A stretch of DNA of 14,847 nt from Desulfuromonadales bacterium (GTDB taxonomy: Bacteria > Desulfobacterota > Desulfuromonadia > Desulfuromonadales > BM103). Below, in pieces: positions 13,147 through 14,847 of this stretch. The stretch lies in contig DAOWJU010000204.1 of assembly GCA_030640215.1 (NCBI GenBank), forward strand, positions 1-14,847. The letters are read 5' to 3'. Made by a program: the position numbers and the translations under genes. The notes under the pieces were generated by a model that was not told where the DNA came from, made no database searches, and saw nothing but the letters and a program-made list of their open reading frames with translations. Position 1 is the stretch's first letter. Every line of letters starts with the position of its first letter.

Positions 13147-14847
13147 TTGTCTTATCACCTTAAAACACGTATTGCGCTTACGGTTTCCCTCTTGGTTTTG
13201 GGCTTTATGACCCTGCTCAGCTGGTTGGGCCTCTCTTATTTTGAAGAAGAGTTCAAAACGGCAACCTTTTCGCATCTTGCTGACAGTCTATCTGTCACTT
13301 CAAACGGAATTTCCAGCAGAATTGAGCATGCCTTATACACGCTTGAGGTCATCAAGGAGACCATACCGCATCACATTCTGAACGATCCCGCAAAAATGCA
13401 GCTGTTCCTTGAAAAGCAGAACACGGATCTGTTGACATTTGACAACGGGCTCATCCTTTTCAGCCCTGATGGCCGCCTGCTTGCGGTCAATCCACGCCAA
13501 GAAGATGTCATCGGCATGGACTTCTCATTCCGCGATTACATCAAAATCACCTTGCAGACACGACAGCCGTATATCTCTACCCCCATTAAAGCCCGCCAAC
13601 AGCACCAGCACCCGATCATTATGCTAACGGAACCTATTCTCAACAACAACAATGAGGTTATTGCAATCCTTGGCGGCAGCTTTGACCTGTACGGCAACAA
13701 TTTCCTGCATACACTGATTAACAGCAAGATAGGCGATGCAGGCTATTACCTGATGATTGACCAAGATGAAACTCTGGTCATACACCCGAATCGGAACAAT
13801 ATTCTTAGTTCAGCAGATAGATTTTTCACTCGCAAGCATATCGTAGACTTTCTCACAACCAGTCGTGGACCAATCACCAAAATCACGATGGATGGCCAGG
13901 AGATGATTGGAGCTTTTCAACATGTCTCGCCTCTCAACTGGACACTCGTTGCGCTTTCACCATTGAAAGAGAATTACCAGCCAATCCATCAGGCCCGTAC
14001 CTACCTCATACTTGCTCTTGCTTTACTTTCAGTGATGACGATTCTGATTGTACGGTTTCTCAGTAACCGACTGACATCTCCGCTGGTTAACCTGGCCGAA
14101 AAAGTTCGTCTCCAGGCCAGACAACAAGAGGAGCCATTGGGGCTCGAAATCAGTGATTATGAAGAACTGGGAGACCTGGCAAATTCCATTCAACTCCTGA
14201 TGGATGGTGTCACAGCTAAACGCAAAGGGATTAATGACCAGTTGACGTTTCTGCAAAACCTGATTGACACTATCCCCGGACCGATCTTCTACAAGGATGC
14301 TGAATTTCGCTACATAGGTTGCAACAGTGCCTTTGCAGAGTACATTGGCATCTCCCGCGACGAGTTAGTCGGCAAATCAGTCTTTGACATCGCCCCGCCG
14401 GACCTGGCTAAAGTTTACCAGCAGGCCGACGTTGATCTTTGGCAGCAAGGGGGGGAACAGAGATATGAAACTTCCGTTAAATATGCAGACAGCTCTTTGC
14501 GTGATGTCATTTACTATAAAAAGATTTTCACTGATACCGACGGCACCCCTGCCGGCATGATCGGAACATTCCTCGACATTACGGAGCGAAAACAATCAGA
14601 GCTGGCCCTGCAGCAGGCACTTCACGACACGCAAACAGCAAAGCAGCAGGTCGACAATATCCTGCGTAGCGCTGCCGATGGTCTGATCGTCACCGACCGC
14701 CGTAATCGCGTCACTCATATTAATCAGATTGCGGAGGAGATGCTCAGCATTAAAGCTGAGGAAGTCATCGGTCAGGCCTTCACCAAGCTCTTTGTTGATC
14801 CACAACTGCGCGACCAGGCAAAAGTGTTTCTCGATGAAACCGATCTG
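13147..14847 (+). CDS. Membrane sensor with Cache, HAMP and two PAS domains (cut by the window end)
   Basis: An uninterrupted frame of 567 codons runs to the last base. From the TTG at 13147, residues 8-29 form a membrane helix, 35-275 a periplasmic double-Cache-like sensor (with FSPDGRLLAVNP, the IGMDFSFRDYIK motif and GAFQHVSPLNWTLVAL), 285-305 a second membrane helix and 305-360 a HAMP linker. The first PAS domain (369-483) ends in FLDITERK; a helical linker and a second PAS (from 506) are cut. The output domain (histidine kinase, diguanylate cyclase or other) is beyond the window, so only 'signal transduction sensor' can be stated. The start is uncertain: no ATG exists in frame before residue 21, which lies inside the membrane helix; a stop lies upstream, and the ribosome site before the TTG is weak. 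The gap of about 170 bp to the divergent transpeptidase gene shows no clear promoter. Confidence 0.85.
   Translation, partial: MSYHLKTRIALTVSLLVLGFMTLLSWLGLSYFEEEFKTATFSHLADSLSVTSNGISSRIEHALYTLEVIKETIPHHILNDPAKMQLFLEKQNTDLLTFDNGLILFSPDGRLLAVNPRQEDVIGMDFSFRDYIKITLQTRQPYISTPIKARQQHQHPIIMLTEPILNNNNEVIAILGGSFDLYGNNFLHTLINSKIGDAGYYLMIDQDETLVIHPNRNNILSSADRFFTRKHIVDFLTTSRGPITKITMDGQEMIGAFQHVSPLNWTLVALSPLKENYQPIHQARTYLILALALLSVMTILIVRFLSNRLTSPLVNLAEKVRLQARQQEEPLGLEISDYEELGDLANSIQLLMDGVTAKRKGINDQLTFLQNLIDTIPGPIFYKDAEFRYIGCNSAFAEYIGISRDELVGKSVFDIAPPDLAKVYQQADVDLWQQGGEQRYETSVKYADSSLRDVIYYKKIFTDTDGTPAGMIGTFLDITERKQSELALQQALHDTQTAKQQVDNILRSAADGLIVTDRRNRVTHINQIAEEMLSIKAEEVIGQAFTKLFVDPQLRDQAKVFLDETDL

Overview
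The window reads as ordinary chromosome of an anaerobic, Gram-negative deltaproteobacterium, most likely of the Desulfuromonadales (Desulfuromonas/Geobacter relatives). This is inferred from the gene mix: a ferredoxin-dependent 2-oxoacid oxidoreductase gamma subunit, class I fructose bisphosphatase, a sigma-54-controlled glnK-amtB operon, membrane signalling proteins and a YcbB-type L,D-transpeptidase. No search was run. There is no tRNA, rRNA, CRISPR array, insertion sequence or phage gene.

Layout. Positions 2-352 (+) hold the 3' end of a 2-oxoacid:ferredoxin oxidoreductase gamma gene, followed by a strong terminator and a second, REP-like palindrome. Class I fbp follows at 492-1445 (-). A small charged coiled-coil protein of unknown function lies at 1583-2017 (+). 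A two-gene minus-strand unit (4158 down to 2082) encodes a CysZ/EI24-like membrane protein and a secreted TPR protein with a zinc peptidase MA-like domain. A regulatory stretch of about 360 bp precedes the ammonium transporter amt1 (4518-5732, +). Next are a membrane-anchored diguanylate cyclase (5811-7007, -) and a CIA30-domain protein (7239-7745, +).

The nitrogen operon glnK (9178-9516, -) then amtB (7750-9141, -) is transcribed from a very good sigma-54 promoter at 9617-9632. Two 17-bp TGC-N11-GCA dyads resembling NtrC sites lie about 110-130 bp upstream of the predicted transcription start. Back to back with this control region, 9808-10038 (+) looks like an independent, highly structured small RNA gene: sigma-70 promoter with 17-bp spacing, about 15-bp closing stem, three-way-junction fold and a strong terminator. 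I could not assign it to a known family. It is followed by a TraB/PrgY-family membrane protein (10077-11252, +), which overlaps convergently by 17 bp with a YcbB-type L,D-transpeptidase (11236-12978, -). The window ends inside a sensor protein (13147 onward, +) with Cache, HAMP and two PAS domains, whose output domain is not visible.

How the genes fit together. The clearest functional theme is nitrogen: two Amt paralogues, one coupled to a PII protein and probably NtrC/sigma-54 regulated, the other in its own unit with unusual repeats in its promoter region. The other genes (gluconeogenesis, envelope maintenance, c-di-GMP and sensory signalling) are mostly single-gene units separated by hairpins. 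The most promising item for new biology is the structured RNA at 9808-10038, which shares its upstream region with the nitrogen operon.
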